Origin: Chimonanthus salicifolius
Taxonomy: Eukaryota > Streptophyta > Magnoliopsida > Laurales > Calycanthaceae
DNA: 64,000 nucleotides
Assembly (NCBI GenBank): GCA_013350335.1
Contig: CM023537.1
Span: forward strand, 51,034,608-51,098,607
Direction of reading: 5' to 3'
The number at the start of each line of letters is the position of its first letter. The stretch's first letter is position 1. The notes under the pieces were generated by a model. That model saw nothing but the letters and a program-made list of their open reading frames with translations. It was not told the origin of the DNA and did no database searches. This document shows positions 32,646 through 44,755 of this stretch, in pieces. The position numbers were made by a program, and so were the translations under genes.

Positions 32646-33845
32646 CACTAATATAGAAAAGGAAAGCATCAATCTGATTACCATTTTCGTTCCATTTTGA
32701 AATGATCTCTAATAATTAATTTGCTTTACCTAGCCATGTATCACTTCCAATCAGGGCTTCTTATCTTAGAGGACAGCATAATCACAGTCATGAATGATTG
32801 ACTGATAAATAAGACCATGAGAAAGATGCTGACAAGAAGGGACATGAGATCCAAAGTCCAAAATAAAGTATGCTTGGTGACTATGGATTTCATGGTTTTC
32901 ACTTCTGCATCATTAGATTAGGATCCTACATATTAAACTTGGGCAGGAAGGTTAGGATCTTTCAGTGATGATATTTTTTGTACCAAAATATTGGTAGATA
33001 TTTTAGTTATTCACTTGTTTTGATTTAATTATGGGTCACTTTACTGTCTTATATTAAATTTTTGTTAAACACCAAAACGCAAAACCGTGGCTTTCCTCTT
33101 GAAAAATTATAAACCATATCAAGAAGTTGATTAGTTATCTTAATTTATGCTTACTTTGTCCCAAATCCCAAACTGTGGCTTTCCTCTTGAACAGTGCCAA
33201 ATCAATTCCATCCCAAAAATGGCACAACAGCTAATTTCCGTCCGGTTCACATGTTATTCTTCACAAGGCTTATCAATTTCAATGAAGTTGAAAACATTTC
33301 TACTCTATTCCAAAATGGACAAGACACTATAGAGACAGAGTCAAGCAAGACACTAGGGTTTCTACTTCATGTGAAAGCCCTTAAATAGGATGAAATCAAA
33401 CACTAGGGTTAGATGGGGCAAGACCTTTCTCCATGAGTCCTTACTTTGTACGTTAGAACCAGCAATGGCCAGATTTTCCAAAACCACCAAGTTACACACA
33501 AGAGAATCGTATTTAAAATAGGAAAAAAAAGAAAAGAAAAGCGAGAGAAGAAGAATACAAGATCCTTGCTTCACTTATTAATATACCCACAAACAAGAGA
33601 AAAAACCAAGAGAAAGCAAAGAGAGAGAGAGAGGTATGAATCAATTTTGTTCCATGTTCATCAAGAAAACTAGCTTCTACGTTAGTACTAGTGTACCTTG
33701 CTTCCAAAATGTAGAAAGTTGACTCTGCGTCTCTGCTACTAAATGTGAAGGAATATCCCACAGTCATAAATTTTAGAATCTGCAGAAGAAAAAAATCATC
33801 TTTTGTTTACCAACTTAAAGTCTATAATAGAAAAAATATACTGGG
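32646..33845. other. Low-repeat flank of the MIR167 locus
   Basis: No transposon signature. Short frames at 33147-33767 have no domain. A 14-bp direct repeat (GTGGCTTTCCTCTT) occurs near 33087 and 33175. Confidence 0.35.
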
Positions 33846-33872
33846 TATGAGAGAGAGAGAGAGAGAGAGAGA
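33846..33872. repeat. (GA)n microsatellite
   Basis: About 12 GA units. Confidence 0.9.
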
Positions 33873-34487
33873 CCGTGCAAACTTTTATGGGCCTACCGCC
33901 ATTCACAGGGGAATGGAGTAGAAAAGTCCAACTGCAGATACATAAAGGAAAAGAAAGAAACTTGGTTAGATTATGACAGCCACGGACTTAAGGGCATAAG
34001 GGGATGAGGGTTTATGATTACAACTCTTGCCCACGATTCAACATAATTGTGAATCTCACAGCGGTTGCATAGATCTTTGAACGCATGCTTAAATAAATAG
34101 TTTTACTAAAAGAGACTAGGCCTAGAGGGAATGATAATGTCAAGGCTCGAGAACCCAGATCTAAGATCTCGAGAACATCAACCAAATCTAAGCAGAATTC
34201 TCGCTCCAAAAAACCCAAAACCCTAAACCTTCCATGTATTACAACTAACAGGAGGAAGACAACAAAAAAAAAAGAGAGAGAAGAAAAGAACCTGCATGGG
34301 TGGTCCAGAAAGCTGAGAACAATAGAAGATGGGGAAGCCTAATTATTTATCCATGGGAATTGGATTTTTTTTTTTTAGGGTTCCATTCCTTGGTGGTAAC
34401 CCTAATAAGGAAGAAGATAGACTGATAGAGATGTTGGAAGAGGGGTTGGGAAGGTGATTAGGGTTCTTTCTGTGCCCGCCATGAACG

Positions 34488-34508
34488 GGTGAAACTGCCA
34501 CATGATCT
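34488..34508 (-). ncRNA. miR167* strand
   Basis: Predicted from pairing with the mature strand; ends may be off by one or two bases. The plus strand here reads TGAAACTGCCACATGATCT, which shows the complementarity directly. Confidence 0.8.
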
Positions 34509-34544
34509 GATTTTTCCATGAAACATGTTTGGCTTGAAGAAAAT

Positions 34545-34565
34545 CAGATCATGCTGGCAGCTTCA
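34545..34565 (-). ncRNA. miR167: Mature miR167
   Basis: 21 nt, starts with U as preferred by AGO1. Its 5' end is at 34565. The 3' terminal G rather than A marks the common miR167 isoform that ends AUCUG. Confidence 0.93.
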
Positions 34566-35180
34566 ACCATTAATGGTGCACCATCTTCTTCTTCTTCTTC
34601 ATCTGCCTTTGTACGTTGGCTCTAGGTCTTGGTGGAGATGAGCCCAATAAATAGATGAATGGAGGAAGAACCGAATGTAGCTTTCCCCTTGTATTAGTCT
34701 TTTTGAATACTGTTTTATTGCTTCTTACACTGGGAAAAGCTAATACAATAAAAAGAAAGAAGTGGTCCCTCCCATAAACAAAAAACAGACAGATGAAATT
34801 GAATATTGTCATACCCACGCCAAGGTTTCATTGTTCCTAAATTTACTAAGGGCTTTTAATAACCTTAGGGCTACTAGGCCTTTCAGACCACCTTCCCATC
34901 TCCATCTCATTCAAGAAGATGCTCTCTCTCTCTCTCCCATCTCTCTCTCTCTCTCTAGACCAAAAAAGTGAATAAAACATGAGAATACATACAAGGGGGA
35001 CCATCTCCAATATGTCTTATGCAGTACATAAGTTCACGCAAAGAAAGGGAAAGAGCATCTTAAACCTCACCAAATCATGTGACTTCTCTCCCATCTATCA
35101 TACTTATTATGTGATGCATACCATTTAAGTTACTTTTCTTGCTTCAGAGGTGAGGACTCTTTTTGGAAGCGTGGTTAGGG

Positions 35181-35187
35181 TTATATA
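35181..35187 (-). promoter_or_regulatory. Possible TATA box of the MIR167 gene
   Basis: TATATAA on the minus strand, about 620 bp upstream of the mature miRNA, would start a primary transcript near 35150. The stretch between has CT/GA-rich sequence (34920-34958), as often seen in plant leaders. A nearer weak candidate (TATTTAT near 34645) cannot be excluded. Confidence 0.3.
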
Positions 35188-35391
35188 CAATGCATTTGCT
35201 ACCATTCATCTCTCGTGACTGTGACAGGCAACTGATGAGAAGGGTGTAAAGATGGAAGCTATGGAAGCTCCACTCTTTAATGCAGAAAGCGACATAATCC
35301 GATGACGAGGAAGGGATGTTGAATTTGTTTTTTGTTCACTTATTATCTTCTAAACCATAAAAAAAAAAAAAATTACAAATCTTTCTTATTA

Positions 35392-35600
35392 TAAAGGGTA
35401 ACCATTTAGATACCCGACGTTTTTTTTTAGGAGACGTCCGATTTCAAATTTCTGCGTAAAATTACCATTTTGCTTCTCAGTTTTGTGGGGAGGAATCATC
35501 ATTTTTTTTTTAAACTGAGACAAAATGATAATTTCAAACAAAATTTTGAAATTGGGTGTCTACTAAAAGAAAAGTTGGGTGTGTAGATGGCCATTCTTAT
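35392..35600. mobile_element. MITE related to the 22.3 kb element
   Basis: AACCATTTAGATACCCGACG and AAAATTACCATTTTG on the left pair with the right end (reverse complement GGCCATCTACACACCCAACT and AAATTATCATTTTG). The ACACCCGA..TTTT and ATTACCATTTTGC motifs are shared with the element at 22265-24025 and with 52685-52760. Confidence 0.75.
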
Positions 35601-35682
35601 AAAAAAAACACTATTATTGCATCATTTTTCGTTACGTTATATTTAGATGTTAGACTATTTTTAGATTTCTCCTTAATTAATA

Positions 35683-35907
35683 CTCCCTCTGTTCTATATT
35701 AGTTGTATCATTTTAAATATTTGTATTTTTTTAAAAACTTAAATTTGACTTTAAACTACCATAGCTGAGAGGTGATTCTCATATAGTTTCAACACACTTT
35801 ATGCAAATGAGACAACTATTTTGTTACAATTCCAAAATCCAAATGAGACAACTATTGTGGTAGAATTTCAAAATCCAAATGAGACAACTAAATTAGGATG
35901 GAGGGAA
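35683..35907. mobile_element. Stowaway-type MITE (Tc1/mariner)
   Basis: CTCCCTCTGTTCTATATTAG at the left and TAATTTAGTTGT-type text after GGAGGGAA at the right, flanked by TA on both sides (35681-35682 and 35908-35909). The inside has AATCCAAATGAGACAACTA repeated three times. Confidence 0.9.
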
Positions 35908-35909
35908 TA

Positions 35910-37989
35910 GTTACTAAATATTATATTTCTCTATTTAGAGATTTTCTCTTTATTTGTTTGTTTTCCTTTTTTGTATTTCGGTTTCTCTATAAATAAGATT
36001 AGAGATCTCTCCTTGATTAAATAAGACACTGTTAATAAATTTGTGTATTTTGTGTTTTTACTTTTAAAGCCTCTCTTCACGATGTGTAATGTAAAAGATT
36101 TGTGTTTTTATTACCTTTCATGACTTTTAGCTTTGTGTGCCCAAATCAACCGAACATGGCTTTGTACTGAGCTTCAAACGTATCTTGATTAACTTCTTTA
36201 GCTGTGTAATAGAGGGAAGAAATTATTCTTCACTGACAGCAACATTTACAGCAATTCACGTATTTCACCATTTTTCACTGTTCAAAGAGGTACGTTTAAT
36301 GGACATATATTTTATAATGTATTAGTAAGTGCATACACAGTCTTTTTGTGGACCAGCTTTGTGCCCCAACTGTAGTGAGCTAATGCATGTATTGGAAGTG
36401 CCCAAGAAACTATTTGGTGAGATTATCACTTGTGAATTTTAGGTCACAAAGATGAACGATGAAAAGTGAGAAAAATATTTATGTCAAGTGGTTGGTTTGA
36501 TGTTCAAAATTCATCCTTTTAAGTGTCCTTAACATAAGAAAAGCCACTTCTCATTATTCTGTACCCGGTGTGTATGAATTGAAAAGTTTATACATGTACC
36601 AAAGATTAGTCCGGTGACACAACTCAATATTTAGTCTTAAAAATATATATATTTGTGTCAAACTATACGTCTGTATGAACACCTTTGAGCATTTTCTATA
36701 CATTTTGATCCGTTTGTATGATTTGTGGGTTGGTTCTTTTACTTTCCTTTAGTGCTTTCTCGAGCTGGTGTGTTTAAATCTACTATCTATTTATTTCATT
36801 ATTTCACATGTAATTTGTTACGTTTGTCAGGTCATAGAGTGATTATTTTTTAATACAATAGAGTACGATTTTCCTTAGCTTTAGTATTTAATATTTTGGA
36901 TTTTTCTTGAAATCCTTTATCTTTTAATTTCTAAGAAATGATTTTCATAGTTTACGTATCATTTCAGTAATTTTTTTACATGATTTTCTGGTTTTAATTA
37001 CTTTTTTAAAGAAGAGGACACCATATTTTGTTGTCCTCTATTGTGTCATCCTTTCATCTTCTAAATAGATAACAAAATTACAATGTAATTTTGATGTAAA
37101 CATCGAACTCGATAAATTTGATTTGAATTCGATCACTTGAATTTGTTCTCCAAATTCACGATAGGACCGACCGGAGGGCCCATTTTAAATGCTAAAGGTG
37201 ACATCAACGACCTCATCAGCACTTGTGGGCCCCACTGAATGCCAACTGGGCAGTCAAATCAAAGAGGGAGCTGGACCAGTCTGTGCTCAGTTTAGATGAC
37301 CGGTTGAAGGAAAGATTTGCATGGGCTCTGACTGCCAAATTTAAGTCAGGAAAAAAAAAAAAGAAGAAGTGGAGATTAAGATGAAACAGAGAGATTCAAT
37401 CGAAGAGAACAACAGCAAGAAAATCAATTGGATGGACCCAAGACCAGATTCGTTGGTTATAGAGAGAGAAAATAGGAGAAGATAAGAAGTGATAAAAGGA
37501 AAGAAATAAGAAATGAAAGAAGAAAGATAGCTGGATGATTTCCGGGCTTGACCGTGGAAAAGAACTGAGATAAGGAAGAAAAGGATGGAGCCGAGCATTG
37601 CCATTTGGTATTTTAATTTTAGGATTTATTTCTTTTTATGTTAAATTTGAAATAAAGCCTTTAAATTAGTGTTTGGGTCCGCATTTGTAATTAGACTTTG
37701 AATTATTTATTGAAATTGAAGAAAAGCAACAGCTTTCTTTTTCTCCATCTTCTTCTAAAATCGGTGAGTTAATACATTCTTTTGAAATTAATTTATTTAT
37801 GTGCTAAATTAGATTTAATTAAGGTGTTAATTATTTGCATGGTGAATGTGTTATTCATGTCTTGAGATTGTTAAGGCTTTATTAAATTTGATTTCTATAC
37901 TCAAATTAAATTCATTAGAAGTTCTTCGAGTTGTCCCGTGTGTAAACTCGAGAACACCCTAATTTGGATTTCTATCATTGATCTGTGAC
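35910..37989. other. No gene recognised
   Basis: AT-rich. The minus frame 37604-37341 is open for 87 residues, hydrophobic and low in complexity, with no domain; I do not count it as a gene. Confidence 0.4.
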
Positions 37990-38074
37990 TTAGGCTGCAT
38001 TTGGATGGGAGGTAATTTTTATAAGGGTTATCCCTGAGTAAGGGTTACCCCTGAGTAGGGGTCACCCTTGAGTA

Positions 38075-38466
38075 AGGCTGCAAATCGGGTCGGGTTTTAG
38101 CCCGACTTGCATGATCCGACCCGAGAAATCATGCGGGTCCGGTCAAGAATTTCAGGCCAGCAAGTCGAGTCGGGTTGAAAAGATAACAATCACATGAAAT
38201 TCGGGCCGGGCTGGGTTAAGGATTTTACAAGTTAACCCGACCCGACCTGACCCAACCCGATTTGACTGGGCTAAAATTAGGCTAAAATAGGTTAAGACTG
38301 TGGGTCGGGTCAAAATTCGGGTTGATTCGGGTTAGAATTCGGGTCGGGTCAGGTTCTAGAGTTTGGGTTAAGAATTCGGGTCAGATTGGGTTGGGCTCCA
38401 TATATATCAATTCGGGTCTGGTTGGGTTTTAAGAAACCCGACCCGCCCGACCCGAGTTCCAGCCCT
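38075..38466 (+). mobile_element. Nested GGGTCGGG element with 8-11 bp target duplication
   Basis: ACCCTTGAGTA lies on both sides (38064-38074 and 38467-38477). Starts AGGCTGCAAATCGGGTCGGG and ends CCCGAGTTCCAGCCCT. Although local sequence is itself repetitive, the match is exact. It is the best-preserved of three copies. Confidence 0.75.
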
Positions 38467-38929
38467 ACCCTTGAGTAGGGGTCACCTTTGAACAAGGGTT
38501 ACGCTTAGCTTGTTTGGTAATTACAGTGGTAAAGTAAGAACTTACCCTAAAGGTAACAAATCTTTTTTGGTACCTATTAACGGGAGTGACCTGATATATT
38601 AACAATTTTATGAGAAATTTTATAAAATATAATTATTAAATAATATTCATTAAGTAAATCTAATATTATCCAATTTTTATACATTCTTTTTTATAATTAT
38701 AATTTAAAATGAACACTTGCATTCTAGCAGTAAAAAAATAAATAAAGAAAAAATAGATATTATTATTTTAAATCCCAATAAATGAATAAAAAAATTTCAA
38801 CATATCTTCATAAAAAAATATAATTTGTTCATTGGTAACATAAAATATATAATATAATAAACTATTTTAATAGTTTAATAAATCACAACAAATATAAAAT
38901 TAATATTAAAAATTGTCACATGCTTACAG

Positions 38930-39960
38930 TTACCCTATTTAAGTTTAACCCCTGGAAAAATTTATCCCTCATCAAAATGCATCATGTTGAAAATGTTGAC
39001 ACATTTTTAAAATAAACTTCTAACACAATAAATTGTTAATTACCCTGAAACAAATTTTCATGAACCTCAAACTCTTTCGAAAATTCGAGACTCTATCGAA
39101 ATTTTGACAGAATTACCCCTTAAAAATAGAATATTTTGACAAATATGTTTTAGAAAATTATATTTTTATTTTTATATTGTATAAATTTAATAAAATTATT
39201 AATTCTAATAAAATTGTTAATATGTTAGTTTACCCCTACTTACAGTTACCCTTACTCAAGGGTAATCCTGGGTAACCTCTAAAAAATTTATCCCTCACCC
39301 AAATGCATTACGTTGAAAATGTTGACATATTTTTAAAATAAACTTCTAACAGAATAAATTGTTAATTAGCCTGAAAGAGATTACCATGAACCTCAAACTC
39401 TTTCGAAGATTCGAGACTCTATCGAAATTTCGACAGAATCACCCCTTAAAAATAGAATATTTTGACAAATATATTTCAGAAATTTTTATTTTTATTTTTA
39501 TATTATATAGATTTAATAAAATTATTAATTCTCATAAAATTGTTAATATGTCAGTTTACCTACTTACAGTTACCCCTACTTGAGGGTAACCCCTGAAAAT
39601 TTTACCCCTCACCCAAATGAATCACGTTGAAAATGTTGACACATTTTTTAAATAAACTTCTAACAGAATAAATTACTAATTACCCTAAAAGAGATTACCA
39701 TGAACCTCAAACTCTTTCAGAATTTTGAGGCTCTATCGAAATTTCGACAGAATTACCCCTTAAAAATAGGACATTTTGACAAATACGTTTCAGAAAATTT
39801 TATTTTTATTTTTATATTATATGGATTTAATAAAATTATTAATTCTTCTAAAATTGTTAATATGTCAGGTTACACCTATTCAAAGGTAACCTGGGGTAAC
39901 CCCTGTAAAAATTTACCCCTCATCCAAATGCATCATATTGAAAATATATATAATATAAAA
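38930..39960. repeat. Tandem array of ~315-bp units
   Basis: The block GTTGAAAATGTTGACA recurs at 38986, 39312 and 39626, with a decayed copy at 39937 (spacing 326, 314, 311). Each unit also has GAACCTCAAACTCTTTCGAA and GAATTACCCCTTAAAAATAG. The two similar plus-strand open frames at 39359 and 39700 are products of this repeat, not genes. Confidence 0.9.
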
Positions 39961-40451
39961 AATAAATTGCTAATTACTTGAAATCTATTAATTTTTCAAT
40001 TATATAATATATAATTGAAAAATAGAGAAAAACACGGGGTAAATAGGGTCAAGATTTCCTTAAAAAATAAAAAACCGCTATTATTATTTTAAATTTCAAT
40101 ACATGAATAAAAAAATTCTATATATCTCTTCATAAAAAAATATAATTTGTTGTTTGGTAATATGAAATTTATCAAATGAAAATAATAGAGTGCTTTTAAA
40201 AAAAAAAAAGCCAAGTACTCACCAAAATAAATAAAAAGATAAAATGTAAAAAAAAAAATTTCATGAAACAAGAAGATGGCGGATAAGGAGGGATATTCAA
40301 GAGTGAATACCCCAAGCCCCATGGGGGTATTCAAATTGGTGATGAGGGGTAAAAAATAGATTTTTTACCCTCACCCCCATGTTACCAAACGTGGGTAATG
40401 AGGGGTGACCCCCTGTTACCCCCCAATACCCTCCATCCAAACACAGCCTTA

Positions 40452-40847
40452 GTTTAAAATCCTGAGTCTAAATATCAAAAGTGCAGCTTGTCCGGCATTA
40501 ATTTTTTTCATTTAATAAAATATAATATCCTTTCATTAGAAAGAATGTGTCTACTCAAACTCTAAAGTTATACTCTTTTATACCTTTAAGTTTATGTAAC
40601 AAATCAAAATTAGTTAGTTTTTTGAGATTAGTTAATATACCAATCAAATGACTTGTGATATCAGCAAATGATATAAAAAGGTATAACTTGAAGATAAACT
40701 TATCATTTTCTTAACACGAATTAATTATTTATGTAATGACTTGACTTGATATTTTGAGATTTTGAAAAAGATTTTTGAATCCCCGTGTTGATTTAGGGAG
40801 TTTGGTAGCAGTGAGTAGTGTATGGGCTCCCTAGTAGGCCCCAGTTT
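40452..40847. other. No feature recognised
   Basis: AT-rich spacer between two elements. Confidence 0.4.
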
Positions 40848-43034
40848 TGTCACGCCCCGCCTTCTAACACTTAGACATGCGTAATCTGACTGTACAAATT
40901 TAAATCACATGCTGCCCTAAACGGGTCTTACATCAAAAACTGTGGCTAAATTCAAACAAACATAATTACAATTACAAGCCACCACAATTTCTCAAGACCA
41001 CAACCTGCTCGAAGACATAACATCTCATTTAACCTTCCAAATAACTGAAAAGGGATAATTATCACTCACATAAGAATTTCTAAACGCATCACTTACTCAC
41101 ATTCTCATAACAATCAAATTAAAGCGTTCTCAAAGTTATTCCATACTTGAATTTATTATCCAAGTTTAAAAATAAACGAATAAACAACTTTCTCAATGTC
41201 TCAAGTCAAATAAACAATCAACTTATAATCTAAATAATAAATTCTATACTAACTAAGCGTTTCTACGAATTCTTCATCGACTCCTCGCATTCTAAGCTCA
41301 GTTGTGATTATCGTTCAGATGCAAATCCAAAGGATTACCTGCAATATAAGAGATGAGCTCCATACCCAGTGAAGAAAACAATAACACAAACATAACGTAT
41401 TATCTTCCTACTTCCTTAGTGATATTTCAAATAAATAAGAATAACAATTTATTTCATACTCATGCCTTTGTAAAATGTAATGTTCAATGCCAAATGCCAT
41501 ATTCCAACCCATTATTACATCTACTGATATTTGGTGGTCTTCCCGACAAATCGAGGATAACACAACATCGCCTTAATGGTCTTCCCATATAAAGTGAGAA
41601 TAACACAACCTACCACCAAATAACAGCCCTCATGACTTGTCACGGATATCACATCTCATCTACCATAATGGTCTTCCCACTTAAAAAGAGGCTAACAATA
41701 CTACCACCGTCGTGGTTTTCATGACAATCATGGATCGCTCACTCACAGTAATGTAAGAGATTTGGCTAAGTATTCTAATGGCCGTGAGGAGACTCAGTTT
41801 GTCCGGATAAATAAAAATCAACTACTAGCCTTATTGAAAGATCCAATAATTATGTTCGAATTGGTTGAATGTTATGTTAATTATTATGATGTGATAAGTG
41901 ATATTCTTGAAGTTGATTTATAATATTGTTATCATAATGATAATGCTGTAATATAATTTATTCCTTTGTACATTTGATATTATTAGAGTTAGTTTGATGC
42001 TCAAAATATGTACATAATGTTTATATTAAATTAAGATTTTAATCATGTTTGGAGTATGATGACAATGATTTTACTCATTACATGTTAATATGATTTATAA
42101 CATGTGACATGATGATAGAGATGATGCATAATAGACATGGCATTGAGCATGTCATCTTCATATTCATGGGATGGGTATGGAGGTATTGGCCGTGATCTTT
42201 TATGATGACCACGACGGTGGTAGTTTCAGGCTTCACTTTTAGTGAGAAGTACCACACATGTGGTAGGTTTGGTTTTTAGGCTATGAAAGATCACGAAGAC
42301 TGATATTTGGTTGTAGTTGTGTTATGTAGGCCCCATTTGATATGGGAAGTACCACTTTATGGTAAGTTATAGGCCTCGTTTCAACGGGATGGCCACCAAA
42401 TACAATGGGTATGTTGTGGAGGAATGAGATATTGAACATTACATTGAGCATGTGCATTACATGCCGTAATGCATGAATACTAAAAGCATATTATTTAATT
42501 ATGTTTTAAGTTTATATTTATAGAGAATAATGGTAATATTATGTTAGGTATGAATTTTTGTATTCTTTCAGTGGGCTTTGAGCTCACACCCCTTGCATTG
42601 CAGGCAATCCTCTGGACTTAAGATTGGAGGAAACCACTGATGTTTAGAGTTTGTTAAGGATACATATTTAATTTCTTAGTATAGTTGTGAACTCGTGTGA
42701 TTGGTTTATTTTATTTGATATTACGTATTTTGAGAGATTTGATTGGTTAGCTTGAAATAATTGAGAACTTTGAGGATATTGATTTTATTTTATTTTATGG
42801 AATGGGATGTGAGTAGTGAGATTATGATTTATGCAATGTGTAAATTGGGCTTGAAGGATTTGATGGCTTCATTATTTCATTCACAATCTTAAATATATAT
42901 ACTTATTTTTCCCCAGCCACAAATCTATGATGTAAGGCCCGTTAGATGCGATGTTGCGTTGAGTGACGCCCGTTCAATTTGCAGTTAAGCAAGCCACGAC
43001 CCGTTTAGACTGTAGAAAGGGGCGGGGCGTTACA
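40848..43034. mobile_element. Pair of inverted LTR-like arms (~0.95 kb each)
   Basis: Starts TGTCACGCCCCGCC and ends GGGGCGGGGCGTTACA. Left arm (40848 to about 41780) and right arm (about 42100 to 43034) are inverted copies: for example ACTACCACCGTCGTGGT near 41700 against ACCACGACGGTGGTAGT near 42208, and GGATTACCTGCAAT near 41333 against ATTGCAGGCAATCC near 42598. The right arm contains TCAGTGGGCTTTGAGCTCAC and TTGCATTGCAGG, wording typical of Ty3/gypsy LTRs. It may be two head-to-head LTRs or a fold-back element. No coding. Confidence 0.65.
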
Positions 43035-43038
43035 CACA

Positions 43039-44755
43039 TGTATCATCAATCAATCAAAATTTTACATTAAAAAACTGGATTCCTTCGGAACATGCCTCGG
43101 AACCAGGTACTGTGGCTTCGGATCATCCGAACCACTGTCTAAAACTTGTCACAGACTTCGGAACTTGGATTTGTCTTCGGATCGTCCGAAAGTCCTTCCG
43201 AACCGAAAAAAAAAAAATAGAAAATTAGGCTTCGGTGGGTCTGTGTGACTCGGATCATGCCATGATATGCTCGGATCGTCCGAACCTCTCGGTCCTTCCG
43301 AAGATAGCTCAGATCATCCGAAGCAGCAGTGGGAGAGTGGCTAGCCTCTGACGCTTCGGGATTTCCAACTGAAGCTCGGAAAGTCCGAAGGTCACCCTCT
43401 TACCGTCCGAAGGAGATTACCCTCGGATCTTCCAAGTACAACTCTTGGACCGTCCGAGAGTCGTTTTCCTCCTCTGTCTGCAACAGCAGACAGTAACGGG
43501 CAACAACACTATGAAATACGAATCCAGAAACAGTAGGTTTTCTGGATTCGATTTTCACATCCAACCGGTCAGATGGACTCCTCAATGAGTCTTTTTTCCA
43601 TAGGGAGTGGTTTAAGACTTTAACACTTAATAAGCCACGGATTTTAACATGAAAACCATACTGATACAAGAAATCCCATGTTTATCCTTAAACTTGAAAT
43701 CGGTTTTACACACTCAAAACTTAGTCAAATTTACTTCTATTTGATTCTAAACTTATTGAAATTTAAAGAGGAACACAGTGGTTACCTTCACTTGAGTTCC
43801 TGTGTTGAAAATCCAAACTTTTGAAAATTCTTCCTCTAAGCTACAGTTAAGAAAATTTTAGAAAAACAGAGAGATTGAGAGAGGTGATCGGCTGGTTTCT
43901 CAGCTGAGACTGAGAGGCTAAGGGATGGAAATTTGTTAGGGAGTGAAACCAGCTGAGGAGGCTGAGATAGAAAGAGGTGGCCGATCAATCGGTGAAGGCC
44001 ACCCGAGTGTTTGCATGTAGCGGTCCGACGTCCCCAACAGTAATGGCACTGTTTGGGGCTCTGGTTGCAGATAAGTCCCTCTAAACTTCTGATTTTGCAA
44101 AAACGCCCCTTGTTGATAAAAAATTTGATTTTTAACTAAAAACAATACTTTTAAAGCTTAAAATTTTTAATTCAACTTGACAGATAAGTTGGGTTTTAAA
44201 AACTCTAATCACCATAAAAATTTAGAGATTTAAAATTCACCAAAACGAAAGATTTAAATTAAAAATCATAATTTAACACTATTTACGTGATTTAACTTAT
44301 GTTAAATAAAACGATTTAAAATCCTCATTTTTGCGTTTGAAAGAATAAACTAGACCATACTAAAATGTTCTAACATACCAAGCTTGTTTCAAAATTTTCT
44401 CATTTCCAAAACCATTTAAAAATATTTATTTCTCCCTTTCGGGGTTTTGACGGACGCTTTTAAATACTATTTTCTGAAAATAAAATTATTTTAAAATCAG
44501 AAATAGGAATTCTTGATTAAGGAAAATAATATCATCCAATAATAATCACATAATGACACAGATAATAAAATAATAATAGTTAGTGGTAAATTACTATTTT
44601 ACCTCTCCAGCTGAACGAGCTGGATCACTGAGCTTTCGAGTTCAGATTGGGCCACACCTGGGCTTCTCAATGAGCCCTAACCGAAATCTTTGAGATTAAC
44701 TGGTGTAAGAATGATTTATTAACTAATTACGCCTAATTTGGGTCAGGGTATTACA
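43039..44755 (-). repeat. LTR-like block (Ty3/gypsy type)
   Basis: On the minus strand it starts TGTAATACCCTGACCC and ends ATGATACA (1.72 kb). It abuts the inverted arms with only four bases between. At 43080-43450 it is dense in TTCGGATCATCCGAA/TCGGATCGTCCGAA motifs. No 5-bp target duplication was found. The minus frames 43669-43400 and 44145-43936 lie inside and have no domain. Confidence 0.6.
43080..43455. repeat. CTTCGGATCGTCCGAA motif cluster
   Basis: More than ten TCGGA/TCCGA half-sites, often as palindromes (TTCGGATCATCCGAA, CTCGGATCGTCCGAA). Similar to, but distinct from, the module at 16060-16480. Confidence 0.75.

Larger units (their letters stand above)
34488..34566 (-). ncRNA. 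MIR167: MIR167 precursor hairpin
   Basis: On the minus strand the 5' arm holds TGAAGCTGCCAGCATGATCT followed by G (34565-34545), identical to a known plant miR167 form. The 3' arm holds AGATCATGTGGCAGTTTCAC (to about 34488), the star strand. The arms pair along the full duplex with one bulge and a mismatch, with a 36-base loop between (34544-34509). The 5'-arm position of the mature strand is as in known MIR167 genes. miR167 guides ARGONAUTE1 to mRNAs of ARF6 and ARF8 and, in Arabidopsis, IAR3, so it sets auxin response in flowers and roots. The duplex is intact, which argues for a working gene, and the flanks lack transposon marks. Transcription has to run leftwards. Confidence 0.93.
37993..40448. 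mobile_element. PIF/Harbinger-like element, TTA target duplication
   Basis: Left end GGCTGCATTTGGATGGGAGG and right end (reverse complement GGCTGTGTTTGGATGGAGGG), flanked by TTA (37990-37992 and 40449-40451), the duplication used by PIF/Harbinger. No transposase is present. It carries a nested GGGTCGGG element (38075-38466) and a tandem array of ~315-bp units (38930-39960). Runs of AGGGGT.ACCCCT near both ends form extra inverted repeats. Confidence 0.85.

Noticed and set aside
38075..38466. Telomere-like repeat
   Set aside because: CCCGACC/GGGTCGG is not the plant telomere unit, and the block has element ends and a target duplication.
39359..39981. Two similar frames (MNLKLFRRFETLSKFRQN type)
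   Set aside because: They recur because the DNA is a tandem array within a Harbinger-like element; AT-rich and without domain.
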